A DNA stretch of 35,103 bases, taken from positions 1 through 35,103 of the forward strand of contig VGQS01000012.1 in the NCBI GenBank assembly GCA_016882285.1. Reading direction: 5' to 3'. Source of the DNA: Cyanobacteria bacterium K_DeepCast_35m_m2_155. Its GTDB lineage: Bacteria > Cyanobacteriota > Cyanobacteriia > PCC-6307 > Cyanobiaceae. The translations under genes were made by a program, and so were the position numbers. The notes beneath the pieces are model-generated. The model was not told the DNA's origin and made no database searches. It was given only the letters and a program-made list of their open reading frames with translations. This document shows positions 20,752 through 31,589 of this stretch, piece by piece; the first letter of the stretch is position 1, and the number at the start of each line of letters is the position of its first letter.

Positions 20752-23700
20752 CCCCCTCGATTTTGTCTTCGATCTCCTGATAGAGCTCCTGCAGCTGGGC
20801 GATGTTCTCGTCGGAGGTTTCCCAGTACCCGCGGCCGTTGACCTCGAGCAGGGTTCCCACGATGCGTCTGAAGCTGTGGGGGTTGAGTTCCATCAACCGC
20901 TGGCGCATCTCAGGGTCGTTGATGAAGGTGTCGTTGGCTTCCTCATAGACGAAGTTGTCAACGGCGCCACTGGTGGCACTCCAGCCCAGGGTGAAGTTGA
21001 GCCGCTTGGCCACCTCACGCACACCCTCGTAGCCGGAATTCAGCATGCCCTCGTACCACTTCGGGTTGAGCAGCTTGGTGCGGGAGTCGAGGCGGATCGT
21101 TTCGCTCAGCGAGCGCACCTGGGCGTTGGCGGTGGTGGTGTCGGCGATGTAGCTCGACGGGGCCTTGCCGTCATCGCGCAGCGAGGCGATCAGCTTGGTC
21201 GGATCGCTGTCGAAGTAGTGGCTCACATCAGTGAGTGAGATCTCAGCCGAATCGAGATTCTGGAAGGTGACATCGGCGGTCTTCATCACCGACTCGAACA
21301 CCTCACGGCTCTGGTTCATCTCGCCGGGGTTGTCGGCGTTGAAAGCGAAGGTCTTGCGCGACAGGTACATCTCCTGCAGCTCGTTCTCTTCTTCCCAGGT
21401 GCTGTTCTCCACCGCCAGGTTGACATTGGAGCTATAGCTGCCGCTGGCATTGGAGAACACGCGGGTGGCGGCATCGCGCACGCTGATGCCGTCTTTGGCG
21501 GCCTGCTCGAGGCTGTGCTTGCGCACAAAGTTCATCTCGAGGGGCTCATCAGCCTCGGCGGCCATCTTGACGCCCTGATCAATCAGGGCCATCTGGTTGA
21601 TGAACAGGTCGCGGAACACGCCACTGCAGTTCACCACCACATCGATGCGGGGGCGGCCCAGTTCTTCCAGCGGGATCAGCTCGAGCTTGTTGACCCTCCC
21701 CAGCGAGTCGGGCATCGGACGCACGCCGATGAACCACAGGATCTGGGCCAACGACTCGCCGTAGGTCTTGATGTTGTCGGTGCCCCAGAGCACGCAGGCA
21801 ATCGTCTCGGGCCAGGTGCCCTGCTCGATCTTCTGACGCTCGATCAGGCGATCGACCACCACCTTGGCCGCAGCAACCGCAGCCTTGGTGGGGATCGCCT
21901 GGGGGTCGAGGGCATGCAGATTCTTGCCGCTGGGCAGCACGCCGGGGTTACGGATCGGGTCACCGCCGGGACCCGGCAGCACGTACTCACCATCGAGGGC
22001 CCGCAGCAGGCTCTCCATCTCGAGATCGGCGCAGACCTGCTCAAGGCAGAACTGCAGGTAGCCGAACAACTTGTCGAGCTCGGCCTGATCCACATCAGGG
22101 AATCCGGCCGTGCGGCAGGCCGCCAACCAGGGGCTCGGCAGCTTGAAGCCAAATTGCTCGAGCAGGCCAAAGAACCAGGCAAAGTTGCGGCGCAGGGTGA
22201 CGCGGCCATCGGCGCCGGTGACCGCTTTGACCATGGCGCCCACAGCCGCGCGCGATGTCTCGGTGATGACGCGGTTGAGCTCGACATCGGCGAGCACACC
22301 GTCGTCGTTGCCCTTGTACACGTCTTCAATGGTGCGCCCCCGGCTTTCGGCCAGCAGGGCCGGCAGCGACCGCAGGCCATCGTCGTCGCGCTCGAGGGCG
22401 GCGATGTTCACCAGGGTGGCGATCGCCTCTTCGGCGGTGGGTGGCTTGCCGATCGTGTGCAGGCCGCAGGGCAACAGCCGGCTCTCGATCTCCATCAGCT
22501 GGCGGTAGACCGCGCCGACGACGCCATCGCGGCCATCAAGGTCGAGCTCGGAGGCATCGACCTCGGGCAGGTCAACGTCCTTGTCGAGGTTGCACTGGCG
22601 CGCGGTCTCGATGATGGCGTTGACGATCTGCACGCCGCGGGAGCTTTCGCGCAGCTGCTGGTAGCTACCCACGAGCTCGCCCAGCTCCTTGAGACCCTTG
22701 TAGAGGCCAGCATTTTCAGCCGGTGGCGTCAGGTAGCTGATCGTCTCGGCGTAACCGCGCCGTTTGGCAATCGTCGCCTCCGACGGGTTGTTAGCGGCGT
22801 AGTAATAGAGGTTCGGCAGGGCGCCGATCAGCGAGTCGGGGTAACAGGTCTCGCTCATGCCCATCTGCTTGCCGGGCATGAACTCGAGCGAGCCATGGGT
22901 GCCGAAGTGCAGCACCGCATCGGCGCCCCACACCTTCTCCAGGTAGGTGTAATAGGCGGCAAAACCGTGGTGGGGGCTGGCGCTGCGTGAGTACAGCAGG
23001 CGCATCGGGTCGCCCTCGTAGCCGAAGGTGGGCTGCACGCCGACAAACACATTGCCGAAGTGGCGGCCGTAGATCAGCAGGTTGGTGCCGTCACTGTTGA
23101 GGTTGCCGGGGGGCTTGCCCCAGTTCTCTTCCAGTCGCTCGGAGTAGGGCGTCAGCCGCTCGTACTCCTCGACGCTCATGCGGTGGGCGATCGCCAGCTC
23201 GGGGGCGCCCTCCATGGCCTCGGGGTCCTTGAGCACCGCCTCCATCAGCTCCTTGCTGGTGGCCGGCAAACCGCTGACGTCGTAGCCCTTGGCGCGCATC
23301 TCTTCCATCACCCTGTGGATGGAGCCGAACACGTCGAGGTAGGCGGCGGTACCGACGTTGCCCTTGTCGGGGGGAAAGCTGAACACCGTGATTGCCAGCT
23401 TCTTGGTGGCGCGGGGCTTGATGCGCAGTGAGGCCCAGCGGATGCAACGCTCGGCGATGGCCTCGACCCGGTCCTGCAGGGTGTGGGCCTTACCCGTGGC
23501 ATCGTCGCGGCCGCTGAGCACGATCGGCTCAATGGCGCCGTCGAGCTCGGGGATCGCAATCTGCAGTGCCACCTGCACCGGGTGCAGACCCAGATCGCTC
23601 TCTTCCCATTCCTGGGTGGTCTGGAACACCAGCGGCAGCGCCACCATGTAGGGGCGGTTGAGCTTCTTGAGCACCTCGATCGCCTTGGGATGGTCCTGAC

Positions 23701-24742
23701 GGGCAGGACCACCCACCAGGGCAAAGCCCGTGAGTGAGACCACGCCATCGACCAGGGGCTGATCAGGGTTCAGCGGGTCATAGAAAAAGGCATTGACCGG
23801 CTTGGTGAAGTCGAGCCCGCCGCAGAACACCGGAATCACGGTGGCGCCGCGGAACTCCAGCTCCTGGATCACCGCCACATAGTGAGCCTCATCGCCGGTA
23901 ACGATGTGGCTGCGCTGCAGCACCAGACCAATCACCGGTCCCTTGCGTGCTGTCTCGCTGAGATCGGCTCGGCTTGACGTCCAGTTGAGGTACTCCTTGA
24001 GGTCCTCGAACATCGAGGGAGCCAGCGGGTGCCAGATGCCCAGATCGGGGAACACCACCGGTTCTGCCACCTCAAGTGCGGGCCGGTCGTCGGCGCTCTT
24101 GGGGAAGACGTACTTGTCAGCCAGCATCAACAGGAAATTCCTGAGGTTGTCTGGCGTGCCGCCCAGCCAATACTGGAAGCTGAGCATGAACGAGCGGGCG
24201 TCCTGCGCCTTCTCGACGGGCAGGTACTTGAGCACCGTCGGCAGCGTGTTCAGCAGCTTCAACATGGCGTCCTGGAAGCCGGCACCGCCGGCCTCCTTGC
24301 GCTTTTTCATGAAGCTGGCGATGGCCGACTTGCTCTGGCCGAGCTGGGCCATTGAGAAGGTGCCCAGCTTGTTGAGGCGCATCACCTCGGGCATCGACGG
24401 AAACACCACCGCCGCCTTGAGCCGCTCACGGTGGGGCGCCACCGCCTCGACCACCTTCTGGGCCAGGTCCTCGATGAAGATCAGCGAGGCGATGAACACA
24501 TCGGCCGCCGCCACATCGGCGCAGAAATCGGCATAGTTGCCCGGGTCGCGCAGCTCTTCGATCAGATAGCCGCTCAGGTCGATGGCCAGGGGCCCGTTCT
24601 GATCGTTGAGGCTGGTGGCCGCCTGGGTCAGGGCGTTCTGGTACTGGGGCTCGAGCACCACATACACCGCCTTCATGACGGCACCGGGGTGGTTCTCGGC
24701 AGGGCTGACCCGACGGTTGGCGGAGCGGACCTGCGTGAACAT
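20738..24742 (-). CDS. chlH: Magnesium chelatase subunit H
   Basis: Over 1300 aa; [81 protein letters not shown]. Confidence 0.97.
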   Translation of the reverse strand: MFTQVRSANRRVSPAENHPGAVMKAVYVVLEPQYQNALTQAATSLNDQNGPLAIDLSGYLIEELRDPGNYADFCADVAAADVFIASLIFIEDLAQKVVEAVAPHRERLKAAVVFPSMPEVMRLNKLGTFSMAQLGQSKSAIASFMKKRKEAGGAGFQDAMLKLLNTLPTVLKYLPVEKAQDARSFMLSFQYWLGGTPDNLRNFLLMLADKYVFPKSADDRPALEVAEPVVFPDLGIWHPLAPSMFEDLKEYLNWTSSRADLSETARKGPVIGLVLQRSHIVTGDEAHYVAVIQELEFRGATVIPVFCGGLDFTKPVNAFFYDPLNPDQPLVDGVVSLTGFALVGGPARQDHPKAIEVLKKLNRPYMVALPLVFQTTQEWEESDLGLHPVQVALQIAIPELDGAIEPIVLSGRDDATGKAHTLQDRVEAIAERCIRWASLRIKPRATKKLAITVFSFPPDKGNVGTAAYLDVFGSIHRVMEEMRAKGYDVSGLPATSKELMEAVLKDPEAMEGAPELAIAHRMSVEEYERLTPYSERLEENWGKPPGNLNSDGTNLLIYGRHFGNVFVGVQPTFGYEGDPMRLLYSRSASPHHGFAAYYTYLEKVWGADAVLHFGTHGSLEFMPGKQMGMSETCYPDSLIGALPNLYYYAANNPSEATIAKRRGYAETISYLTPPAENAGLYKGLKELGELVGSYQQLRESSRGVQIVNAIIETARQCNLDKDVDLPEVDASELDLDGRDGVVGAVYRQLMEIESRLLPCGLHTIGKPPTAEEAIATLVNIAALERDDDGLRSLPALLAESRGRTIEDVYKGNDDGVLADVELNRVITETSRAAVGAMVKAVTGADGRVTLRRNFAWFFGLLEQFGFKLPSPWLAACRTAGFPDVDQAELDKLFGYLQFCLEQVCADLEMESLLRALDGEYVLPGPGGDPIRNPGVLPSGKNLHALDPQAIPTKAAVAAAKVVVDRLIERQKIEQGTWPETIACVLWGTDNIKTYGESLAQILWFIGVRPMPDSLGRVNKLELIPLEELGRPRIDVVVNCSGVFRDLFINQMALIDQGVKMAAEADEPLEMNFVRKHSLEQAAKDGISVRDAATRVFSNASGSYSSNVNLAVENSTWEEENELQEMYLSRKTFAFNADNPGEMNQSREVFESVMKTADVTFQNLDSAEISLTDVSHYFDSDPTKLIASLRDDGKAPSSYIADTTTANAQVRSLSETIRLDSRTKLLNPKWYEGMLNSGYEGVREVAKRLNFTLGWSATSGAVDNFVYEEANDTFINDPEMRQRLMELNPHSFRRIVGTLLEVNGRGYWETSDENIAQLQELYQEIEDKIEGVSEG

Positions 24743-24856
24743 GCGGCCAGATTGAGCAATGTGAAGCAGCCTACGAAGTGCAGGGCCATCGGCGCGGGCC
24801 ACCGCTCAAGCCGTTACAGCTGGCCCATAGGCTCAACCTCACTCACAACGACCCCC

Positions 24857-25717
24857 ATGGGCCAGACGCCCGACGCTGCTGCCAAACCGGTGCCCGTTGT
24901 GGTTGCGGGCGCCCTGGGGCGCATGGGAGCCGAGGTGATCAAGGCCGTCACCGCGGCCCCCGACTGTGAACTGGTCGCTGCGATCGACACCACCCCAGGC
25001 AAAGAGGGCGCCGATGTGGGGCTCGAACTGGGCCTGGGCGAGCTCGAGGTGGCCCTCACCGCCGACTTCGAGGGGGCGCTCTGCCTGGCCAGCCAGAACG
25101 CCCGCAACTCTGGCCCGGGCGGCGGGGCCGTGCTGGTCGATTTCACCCACCCCAACGTGGTCTATGAGCACACCCGCGGCGCCATTGCCTATGGGGTCCA
25201 TCCGGTGATTGGCACCACAGGCCTGAGCCCCGAGCAGCTCGGTGACCTGGCCGTGTTTGCCGAGAAGGCCTCGATGGGGGGGGCCGTGATCCCCAACTTT
25301 TCGGTGGGCATGGTGCTGCTGCAGCAGGCAGCAGCCGCGGCGGCGCGCTTTTACGACTACGCCGAGCTGACCGAACTGCACCACAACCGTAAGGCCGACG
25401 CCCCCAGCGGCACCTGCATCAAAACCGCCGAGCTGATGGAAGAACTCGGCAAAGCCTTCAACCCACCCCAGGTTGACGAGCACGAGAGCCTGCAGGGGTG
25501 CCGCGGCGGGCAGCGCGACAGCGGCCTGCGGTTGCATTCGCTGCGTCTGCCTGGCCTGGTGGCCCACCAGGAGGTGATGTTCGGCGCCCCCGGCGAGACT
25601 TACACCCTGCGTCACGACACGATCGACCGCAGCGCCTACATGCCGGGCGTGCTGCTGGCCGTGCGCAAGGTGCGTCAGCTGGGCGGGCTGGTGTATGGCC
25701 TCGAGAGGCTGCTCTGA
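24857..25717 (+). CDS. dapB: 4-hydroxy-tetrahydrodipicolinate reductase
   Basis: [69 protein letters not shown]. Confidence 0.96.
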   Translation: MGQTPDAAAKPVPVVVAGALGRMGAEVIKAVTAAPDCELVAAIDTTPGKEGADVGLELGLGELEVALTADFEGALCLASQNARNSGPGGGAVLVDFTHPNVVYEHTRGAIAYGVHPVIGTTGLSPEQLGDLAVFAEKASMGGAVIPNFSVGMVLLQQAAAAAARFYDYAELTELHHNRKADAPSGTCIKTAELMEELGKAFNPPQVDEHESLQGCRGGQRDSGLRLHSLRLPGLVAHQEVMFGAPGETYTLRHDTIDRSAYMPGVLLAVRKVRQLGGLVYGLERLL

Positions 25718-26361
25718 TGCTGATTCCGCTGCGCCCCGGCGAACTGACGCGCCTGATTCCGGCGGTGGCCACCGGCCCGCAGTTCAATGCCTGCAGCGGC
25801 AACCCGCGCAAGATCCTGCAGCGGGTGCTGATCGCGGTCATCGGCGGGGTGATTTCGCTGCTGATCAGCCAGAGCCTGTTTTCAAGCCGTTGGGGTCCGG
25901 TGTGGCTGGTGGTGGGTTTTGTCTTTCTGCTCTACCTGCTGTGGGGCCCGATTCTCGAAGCCGGGCGGCGCAACGCCACGCTGAGGCGCTACCCGGCAGC
26001 GGCGATCTTTGAGGGCCAGGTGGCCGACCTCGAGCAGCGCGAGGTGGTCGAGGAGCGGCGCGAGCAGGCCGACAAGAGCGGCCGCCTGGAACTGGTGGAG
26101 AACACCCGCACCTGGATGAGTCTTGAACTCGAAGATGACGACGGCTACCTGGGGCGGATCCGCTTCCCGATGGAGAAGAAACACCAGCAGATCCGGCGCG
26201 GCATGGTGGTGCGGGCACTGGTGCTGAGTGAGCGCAACGACTTTTCGAGAGTGGGCGCCATCAGCGATGCCTGGCTGCCGCAGATCAAGCTCTGGGTCGG
26301 CGAGTACCCCTACCTGCTGAAACCCGCCTTTGAAGAGCTCTGCCTCAGGCGCCTGCGCTGA
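25717..26361 (+). CDS. Conserved cyanobacterial membrane-associated protein of unknown function
   Basis: ATG overlaps dapB stop (TGATG); [52 protein letters not shown]. Confidence 0.75.
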   Translation: MLIPLRPGELTRLIPAVATGPQFNACSGNPRKILQRVLIAVIGGVISLLISQSLFSSRWGPVWLVVGFVFLLYLLWGPILEAGRRNATLRRYPAAAIFEGQVADLEQREVVEERREQADKSGRLELVENTRTWMSLELEDDDGYLGRIRFPMEKKHQQIRRGMVVRALVLSERNDFSRVGAISDAWLPQIKLWVGEYPYLLKPAFEELCLRRLR

Positions 26362-26370
26362 GCTCGCAAT

Positions 26371-26393
26371 ATTGCGTTACAATTGGCGTAACA
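26371..26393 (+). promoter_or_regulatory. Candidate HLR1/RpaB-like direct repeat upstream of the hli gene
   Basis: Imperfect tandem ATTGCGTTACA / ATTGGCGTAACA directly upstream of the HLIP gene, next to the 12-bp palindrome CGCAATATTGCG at 26365-26376. Confidence 0.35.
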
Positions 26394-26410
26394 CTTCGAA
26401 ATGACGCGCC

Positions 26411-26665
26411 ATGACCCAGGCCACACCTGCCGCTCCTGGAACCATCCGCGGCGCCACCGTCACCACCGAGGACGGCGGCCGCCTCAATGCCTTTGCTACC
26501 GAACCCCGCATGGAAGTGGTGAGCGTGGAAAGCGGCTGGGGCTTCCACGAGCGCGCCGAAAAGCTCAATGGCCGCATGGCCATGCTGGGTTTCATTGCCC
26601 TGCTCGCCACCGAATTTGCCCTGGGCGGCGAAGCCTTCACCCGCGGCCTGCTGGGCATCGGTTGA
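26411..26665 (+). CDS. hli: High-light-inducible / chlorophyll a-b binding-like protein
   Basis: ESGWGFHERAEKLNGRMAMLGFIALLATEFALGGEAFTRGLLGIG contains ExxNGRxAMxGF. Confidence 0.92.
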   Translation: MTQATPAAPGTIRGATVTTEDGGRLNAFATEPRMEVVSVESGWGFHERAEKLNGRMAMLGFIALLATEFALGGEAFTRGLLGIG

Positions 26666-26703
26666 GATCACTCGCAGCGGCGCGTCATCGCCGCATAGCG
26701 TTG

Positions 26704-26732
26704 AGCCGCAGTCATTGGGCTGCGGCTTTTTT
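26704..26732 (+). terminator. Rho-independent terminator of hli
   Basis: AGCCGCAG tcattggg CTGCGGCT TTTTT. Confidence 0.85.
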
Positions 26733-26770
26733 GTTGCTCGCTTGACGTTGTGCCCGCCGCTGCAGCACCC

Positions 26771-27913
26771 ATGAGCGCCGCCGCCCCCTTCGCCCTGGTG
26801 CGGGGCTGCGGCCCGACAGGGGCGCTCGCTGCGCTGGCCCTCTGTGATGCCGGCTGGCGCGTGGAACTGCACGATCCAAGCCGCAAAGAGCAGTTGCTGG
26901 GGCGACAGCGGGCCTATGCGCTGACCCATTCGAGCCAGGTGCTGTTGCAGCGGCTCAACCTGTGGGAGGGGCTGGCTGCGCAGTTTGTCGCCTTTGGCCA
27001 GCTCGATCTGGCCGATCTGGGCAGTGGCGGCGACGAGGTCTGCTTTGACGCCGATCAACTGGGCCTGAGCGCTGTCGGTTGGATTGCCGAGCACAGCAGC
27101 TTGATGCAAGGGCTGTTGCAGGCGCTGGAAACCAATGACTGCGTGCAGTTGTCACTCGGCACCAGTGCGCCAGCCGAGAGCGGCAGCAGCTGCGATCTGA
27201 TCGTGGCGGCCGATGGGCCCCAATCGCCCACCCGCAACGCGCTTGGCATCGATTGCTGGCACTGGCACTACGGCCAGCAGTGCCTCACCGCCCAGGTCGA
27301 TCTGCGCGGCAGCTCTGCCGGCAAGGCCTTTGAGCTGTTCAGGCCCGAGGGCCCCATGGCGCTGTTGCCCCTGGGGGGGCAGCGGGTGCAACTGGTCTGG
27401 AGCGCCTCCCCGGCGCGTTGCCGCCAGCTGCAGACGCTCACGGCCAACGGCTTTCTGGATCATCTAGCCGGGGTGCTGCCCGATCGCTTCCAACCCGATC
27501 AACTGGTCGTGGCTCCGCAGAGCTTTGAGGTGGGACTGGCCCTGGCCCGCCGGCTGCAGCGGGGCCGCACGCTGCTGCTCGGCGAAAGCGCCCATTGCAG
27601 CCACCCGGTGGGGGGCCAGGGGCTCAACCTCTGCTGGCGCGATGTGGCCGTGCTGCACCGGCTGGCGCGGCGCGTCAGCCAGGGGCGCCTTGGCGCCGCA
27701 GCGCTGCCCCGGCAGTACGCATTGCGCCGCTGGCCCGATCTGGTGCTCACCCTGGCCGCGACCGATCTGCTGGTGCGGGTGTTTTCCAACCGCGCTGCCC
27801 TGCTGCTGCCGCTGCGTCGGCTGGCTTTGGCGGTGCTGGCCCGCTCACGGGTGCTGCGCAGGATCACCCTGGGCGTCATGACCCATGGCCCTTGCCGCCT
27901 CCCACCAGGCTGA
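26771..27913 (+). CDS. FAD-dependent aromatic hydroxylase/monooxygenase (UbiH/VisC-like)
   Basis: FALVRGCGPTGALAALALCDAGWRVELHDPS; LLLGESAHCSHPVGGQGLNLCWRDVAVL. Confidence 0.88.
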   Translation: MSAAAPFALVRGCGPTGALAALALCDAGWRVELHDPSRKEQLLGRQRAYALTHSSQVLLQRLNLWEGLAAQFVAFGQLDLADLGSGGDEVCFDADQLGLSAVGWIAEHSSLMQGLLQALETNDCVQLSLGTSAPAESGSSCDLIVAADGPQSPTRNALGIDCWHWHYGQQCLTAQVDLRGSSAGKAFELFRPEGPMALLPLGGQRVQLVWSASPARCRQLQTLTANGFLDHLAGVLPDRFQPDQLVVAPQSFEVGLALARRLQRGRTLLLGESAHCSHPVGGQGLNLCWRDVAVLHRLARRVSQGRLGAAALPRQYALRRWPDLVLTLAATDLLVRVFSNRAALLLPLRRLALAVLARSRVLRRITLGVMTHGPCRLPPG

Positions 27914-27926
27914 TCACAGTGGGCCC

Positions 27927-28139
27927 ATGGTGATCAGCACCACCCCACAGCCGCCCCCCGCCCCCGCACTGCTGCGCTTCCTGCGCCAGCAGCTTGGCCT
28001 GAGCGAAAGCGCCCTGGCCCTGGGCCTCAAACAAGCCGATCAGGAGCAGGCCCCATTGCCAGTGGTGCTGTGGCGCTATGGCCTGATCAACCTCGAGCAG
28101 CTCGATGCGGTGCTGAGCTGGCAAGACCAACAACCCTGA
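27927..28139 (+). CDS. DUF2949-like small protein
   Basis: LLRFLRQQLGLSESALALGLKQADQEQAPLPVVLWRYGLINLEQLDAVLSWQ. Confidence 0.75.
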   Translation: MVISTTPQPPPAPALLRFLRQQLGLSESALALGLKQADQEQAPLPVVLWRYGLINLEQLDAVLSWQDQQP

Positions 28140-28148
28140 GCAGCCTGC

Positions 28149-28679
28149 TCAGCTGTAAATGATCAACGACTCGACGGGATGGGGTTCGGGCAGGCGCGCC
28201 CTGCCGCCCAGGCCCGCGAGCTCGGCCACAAAGCCAAACCCGCAGAGCTGCCCCCCGGCTGCGCTGACCAGCTGCGCGCAGGCAGCTGCTGTGCCGCCCG
28301 TCGCCAGCAGATCATCGATGACCAACACCTTGCCGCCGCCGCTGAGGGCATCGCTTTGGATCTCCAGGCGATCGGTGCCGTACTCGAGGGCGTAGTCGAC
28401 ACCCGTTACAACTCCCGGCAGCTTGCCGGGTTTGCGCACCGGCACAAAGCCCAGCCGCACAGCGGTGGCCAGAGCCGTACCAACGATGAAGCCGCGCGAC
28501 TCGATCCCCACGATCAGATCGGGCTGCAGACGCTCACAAACAGCACCGAGCTGTCGAATCACCTCCTGCCAGCCCTCGGGATCGCGCATCAGCGGCGTCA
28601 AATCGCGAAACAGGATGCCCGGCTTGGGGAAATCGGGGATCTCGCGCACCAGGCCGCGCAGGTCGATCGCGGTGGTCAT
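28149..28679 (-). CDS. apt: Adenine phosphoribosyltransferase
   Basis: [46 protein letters not shown]. Confidence 0.96.
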   Translation of the reverse strand: MTTAIDLRGLVREIPDFPKPGILFRDLTPLMRDPEGWQEVIRQLGAVCERLQPDLIVGIESRGFIVGTALATAVRLGFVPVRKPGKLPGVVTGVDYALEYGTDRLEIQSDALSGGGKVLVIDDLLATGGTAAACAQLVSAAGGQLCGFGFVAELAGLGGRARLPEPHPVESLIIYS

Positions 28680-28715
28680 GGGCCTCTAGCCGGCAGCCAT
28701 GGCATCATCGCAGCC

Positions 28716-29243
28716 ATGGCCTCACCGACCGCCGCGCCCCTGCCCCGCCGTGGCATCGAACGGCTTGATCTGATGCTGCTGTGCGCCGAGGCCCTCGACC
28801 TCAACGGCGCCGAAGCCACGCTTTGGCTGAGCGAGGAGCTCGGTCTCACTGAGGTGGTCAGCGACCGGGTTGAGCTGTGGAAGCAGCGCTGCCACAACCC
28901 GCTGCGTCGCCACGTGCGCCGCGGCAGCCTCACCCCCAGCGAAACCGACGCCCTGATTCAGGTGCTGTGCAGCCAGTCCGAGCGCCTCTACCCGCTGCTC
29001 AGGGCCCTGTTATCGGCTCAAGAGCCACTCGACATCTCCCAGCAACGCTGGGCCCTGTTTGAAGAGCGGTTGCGCGAGCTGATTCGCGAGCGGCTCAATC
29101 CAAGGCGCAGTGGGGTGCAGACCCTGCTGGATCCGGTGGGGGGAGCGCCCCAGCGGCGGCAGCTGATCCGCACCATGGCCCTTGCAGCAGGGCAAGGTGG
29201 CTTCGAGCGGCTCAAGGCCAGCCTCATGGACGCCAGCAGCTGA
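28716..29243 (+). CDS. DUF3038 family protein
   Basis: RLDLMLLCAEALDLNGAEATLWLSEELGL; LIRTMALAAGQGGFERLKASLMD. Confidence 0.75.
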   Translation: MASPTAAPLPRRGIERLDLMLLCAEALDLNGAEATLWLSEELGLTEVVSDRVELWKQRCHNPLRRHVRRGSLTPSETDALIQVLCSQSERLYPLLRALLSAQEPLDISQQRWALFEERLRELIRERLNPRRSGVQTLLDPVGGAPQRRQLIRTMALAAGQGGFERLKASLMDASS

Positions 29244-29248
29244 CGGTG

Positions 29249-29845
29249 ATGAAACAGACCCTGCGTTTTGATCAGATCAGCTGCCGCCTTCAGGTCGAAG
29301 GCCTGCCCGATGTCTCGGCAGGTCAAGGCAGTGATGCCATCGGCATCGTCACCGGCTGGAACCTGCAATGGGCCGGCAGACCCGAACTCGAGGGCAAAAA
29401 GGAACACCTGCAGGCCCTCATGCAGGCCGTTCTGCCCTACGCCAGGTTGCTGCTCAGCGACGCCCCGCGGCTGCAGCACAGCCTGGATCAGTCCGTGCAG
29501 GTGACACCGGCTGGCCCCGGTGTGCACCGGCTGACCCTGCGCAGCAGCCAGCCGGATACCCCGGCGCTGGAGGTGAGCCTTGACGATGCCGAGCTGGCCG
29601 ATCTGGTGCGGGTGCTCGATCAGCTGCGCCTTGAGCCAAGGCTGCAGTTGCAGCTCGAGCTGCCTGCCGCCCAGCCATTGCGGGGGCGCCAGCTGCAGGC
29701 GCGCATTCCCAAACGCCAGCGCCTTGCCGCACCAGTCGCTGCCTTGCTGGTGCTCGGCGTGAGCACCGCTGCCTCGCTGCTGCTGCCGGCGCCCAAGCTG
29801 GTGAACGTTGAGGCCACAACGAGCAAGCCCACGCCCAGGCGTTGA
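29249..29845 (+). CDS. DUF4335 family protein
   Basis: MKQTLRFDQISCRLQVEGLPDVSAGQGSDAIGIVTGWNLQWAGRPELEGKKEHLQALMQAVLPYARLLLS. Confidence 0.75.
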   Translation: MKQTLRFDQISCRLQVEGLPDVSAGQGSDAIGIVTGWNLQWAGRPELEGKKEHLQALMQAVLPYARLLLSDAPRLQHSLDQSVQVTPAGPGVHRLTLRSSQPDTPALEVSLDDAELADLVRVLDQLRLEPRLQLQLELPAAQPLRGRQLQARIPKRQRLAAPVAALLVLGVSTAASLLLPAPKLVNVEATTSKPTPRR

Positions 29846-29860
29846 CGCCTGAGCTGAGGT

Positions 29861-29880
29861 CTGCACACTGGTCTGTGCAG
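29861..29880 (+). other. Hairpin CTGCACA ctggtc TGTGCAG between DUF4335 and the next gene
   Basis: 7-bp perfect stem, 6-nt loop, no T tract. Confidence 0.45.
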
Positions 29881-29899
29881 GCACATTGCGACGCGACCC

Positions 29900-30145
29900 A
29901 TGGCGCTCTCCTGGCCCGAACTGCGGCAGCGGGTAGCGCGGCTGGGCACCAATCTCGATGTGGTGGTGCGCAGCGATCCTGAGGTCTGCGGGCTCAGCGG
30001 AGACGGGTTTCACCTCTCGTTGCATCACGGCGGCCAGGGCGATTGCCAGGTGGGAGCCCTGCACCTGATCGATTGCCCCAACGAACTCGTGCTCAGCGAG
30101 TTCGAACGCTGGATGCGCGATGCCGGTTACAACCTGACGCCATGA
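29900..30145 (+). CDS. Conserved hypothetical protein (81 aa)
   Basis: Compact ORF; stop overlaps the downstream start (ATGA). Confidence 0.6.
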   Translation: MALSWPELRQRVARLGTNLDVVVRSDPEVCGLSGDGFHLSLHHGGQGDCQVGALHLIDCPNELVLSEFERWMRDAGYNLTP

Positions 30146-30510
30146 AAAGTCCCAAGCCCGCCAAGGCACGGCGTGTCTTCCGGCGTCGCCCCCCCGCCGT
30201 GCGCTGGAAGCAGATCGCCTCGGGCCTGCTGCTGATGGCTCTCGGCGCGGGATTGCTCATGGGGCTGATGCAATTGCCCGAGCGGCTCGACACATTGCTG
30301 CTGGTCAGCACAGCGATCGCCAACCTGATCGGCGGGCTGGGGCGCTTTCTGCTCGGTTTGCTGCAGCTGCTGGGGGTGCTGCTGCTGGCCGTGGTCGCCA
30401 TCGGCAGCCTGGTGCTGCTGCTGGCGGGGCTTGTGCGCCTGATCCGAGGCGTGCTGCGCCAGGGGCAAGGGGCGAGCCCCAGTCGCAAACCTCTGCGCCC
30501 AGGCCGCTAG
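30142..30510 (+). CDS. Hypothetical membrane protein with two hydrophobic segments
   Basis: KQIASGLLLMALGAGLLMGLM; FLLGLLQLLGVLLLAVVAIGSLVLLLAGLV; ATGA coupling. Confidence 0.6.
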   Translation: MKSPKPAKARRVFRRRPPAVRWKQIASGLLLMALGAGLLMGLMQLPERLDTLLLVSTAIANLIGGLGRFLLGLLQLLGVLLLAVVAIGSLVLLLAGLVRLIRGVLRQGQGASPSRKPLRPGR

Positions 30511-30521
30511 AGCACCCACCC

Positions 30522-31418
30522 ATGGCACACGGCAAAACCAAAAACAGCGGCAAGGGCAACACCACCGCCGAATGCGAGCAGGCCGATCGCTACCAGCCTT
30601 CGCAACTGATGGACGATGTGGCTGACGCCAAGACCAGCGGACGTCTCGATCGCCGCCTCTACGAACGTGAACTCACCCGCCTGCAGGAAGAGCTGGTCAA
30701 GATGCAGTACTGGGTCAAGGCCACCGGGTTTCGCCTGATCGTGCTGTTTGAAGGGCGTGATGCAGCCGGCAAGGGCGGCACGATCAAGCGCATCACCGAA
30801 CCCCTCAACCCCCGCGGCTGCCGCGTGGTGGCGCTGGGCACCCCATCGGATCAGCAGAAGAGCCAGTGGTACTTCCAGCGCTACGTCGAGCACTTTCCGA
30901 GCGCCGGCGAGATCGTGATCTTCGACCGCAGCTGGTACAACCGCGCCGGTGTCGAGCGGGTGATGGGCTTCTGCAGCCCCCAGCAGGTGGAGGAGTTTTT
31001 GCAGTCGTGCCCCGAGTTCGAGCGCATGCTGGTGCGCAGCGGCATTGTCTTGCTGAAGTACTGGTTCTCGGTCAGCGACGACGAGCAGGAAGCGCGCTTT
31101 CAAGCACGCATTGACGACCCGACCCGGCGCTGGAAGCTCAGCCCCATGGACCTCGAAGCGCGCAACCGCTGGCAGGACTTTTCAGCTGCCAAAGATGCGA
31201 TGTTTGCACGCACCAACATTCCTGAGGCGCCCTGGTTCACCGTGGAAGCCGACGACAAGCGCCGCGCCCGACTCAACTGCATCCAGCACCTGCTGGGCAA
31301 GGTGCCCTACCGCGACATGACACCGCCGGCGATCAAATTGCCCCGCCGCCCCAAGCGCAAACCCCAGGCTCGCCCGCCGATCAACGAGCAGTTTTTCGTG
31401 CCCAACTGCTACCGGTGA
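30522..31418 (+). CDS. ppk2: Polyphosphate kinase 2
   Basis: RLIVLFEGRDAAGKGGTIKRITEPLNPRGCRVVALGTPS; WYFQRYVEHFPSAGEIVIFDRSWYNRAGVERVMGFC. Confidence 0.96.
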   Translation: MAHGKTKNSGKGNTTAECEQADRYQPSQLMDDVADAKTSGRLDRRLYERELTRLQEELVKMQYWVKATGFRLIVLFEGRDAAGKGGTIKRITEPLNPRGCRVVALGTPSDQQKSQWYFQRYVEHFPSAGEIVIFDRSWYNRAGVERVMGFCSPQQVEEFLQSCPEFERMLVRSGIVLLKYWFSVSDDEQEARFQARIDDPTRRWKLSPMDLEARNRWQDFSAAKDAMFARTNIPEAPWFTVEADDKRRARLNCIQHLLGKVPYRDMTPPAIKLPRRPKRKPQARPPINEQFFVPNCYR

Positions 31419-31475
31419 GCGTGGAGCACGCGGGGCCGTTGGCCTTAGGGTCACCCTTGAGCGACCATCCCCGCC

Positions 31476-31589
31476 GTGTTGTTTGACAACAACAAGCGTC
31501 CCCCCTGGCTGAACTGGTTGGTGCTGGCGATGTTCCTGTGGTCGTCGTGGCAACTGGCCGGTCTTTGGTTGGCGCGGCTCCATGGTTGA
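31476..31589 (+). CDS. Putative 37-aa single-pass membrane microprotein (GTG start)
   Basis: VLFDNNKRPPWLNWLVLAMFLWSSWQLAGLWLARLHG; 3' end overlaps the next CDS start by 8 bp. Confidence 0.45.
   Translation: MLFDNNKRPPWLNWLVLAMFLWSSWQLAGLWLARLHG

Noticed and set aside
21515-22990. 491-aa plus-strand ORF opposite chlH
   Set aside because: Antisense shadow ORF of a well supported chlH reading frame.
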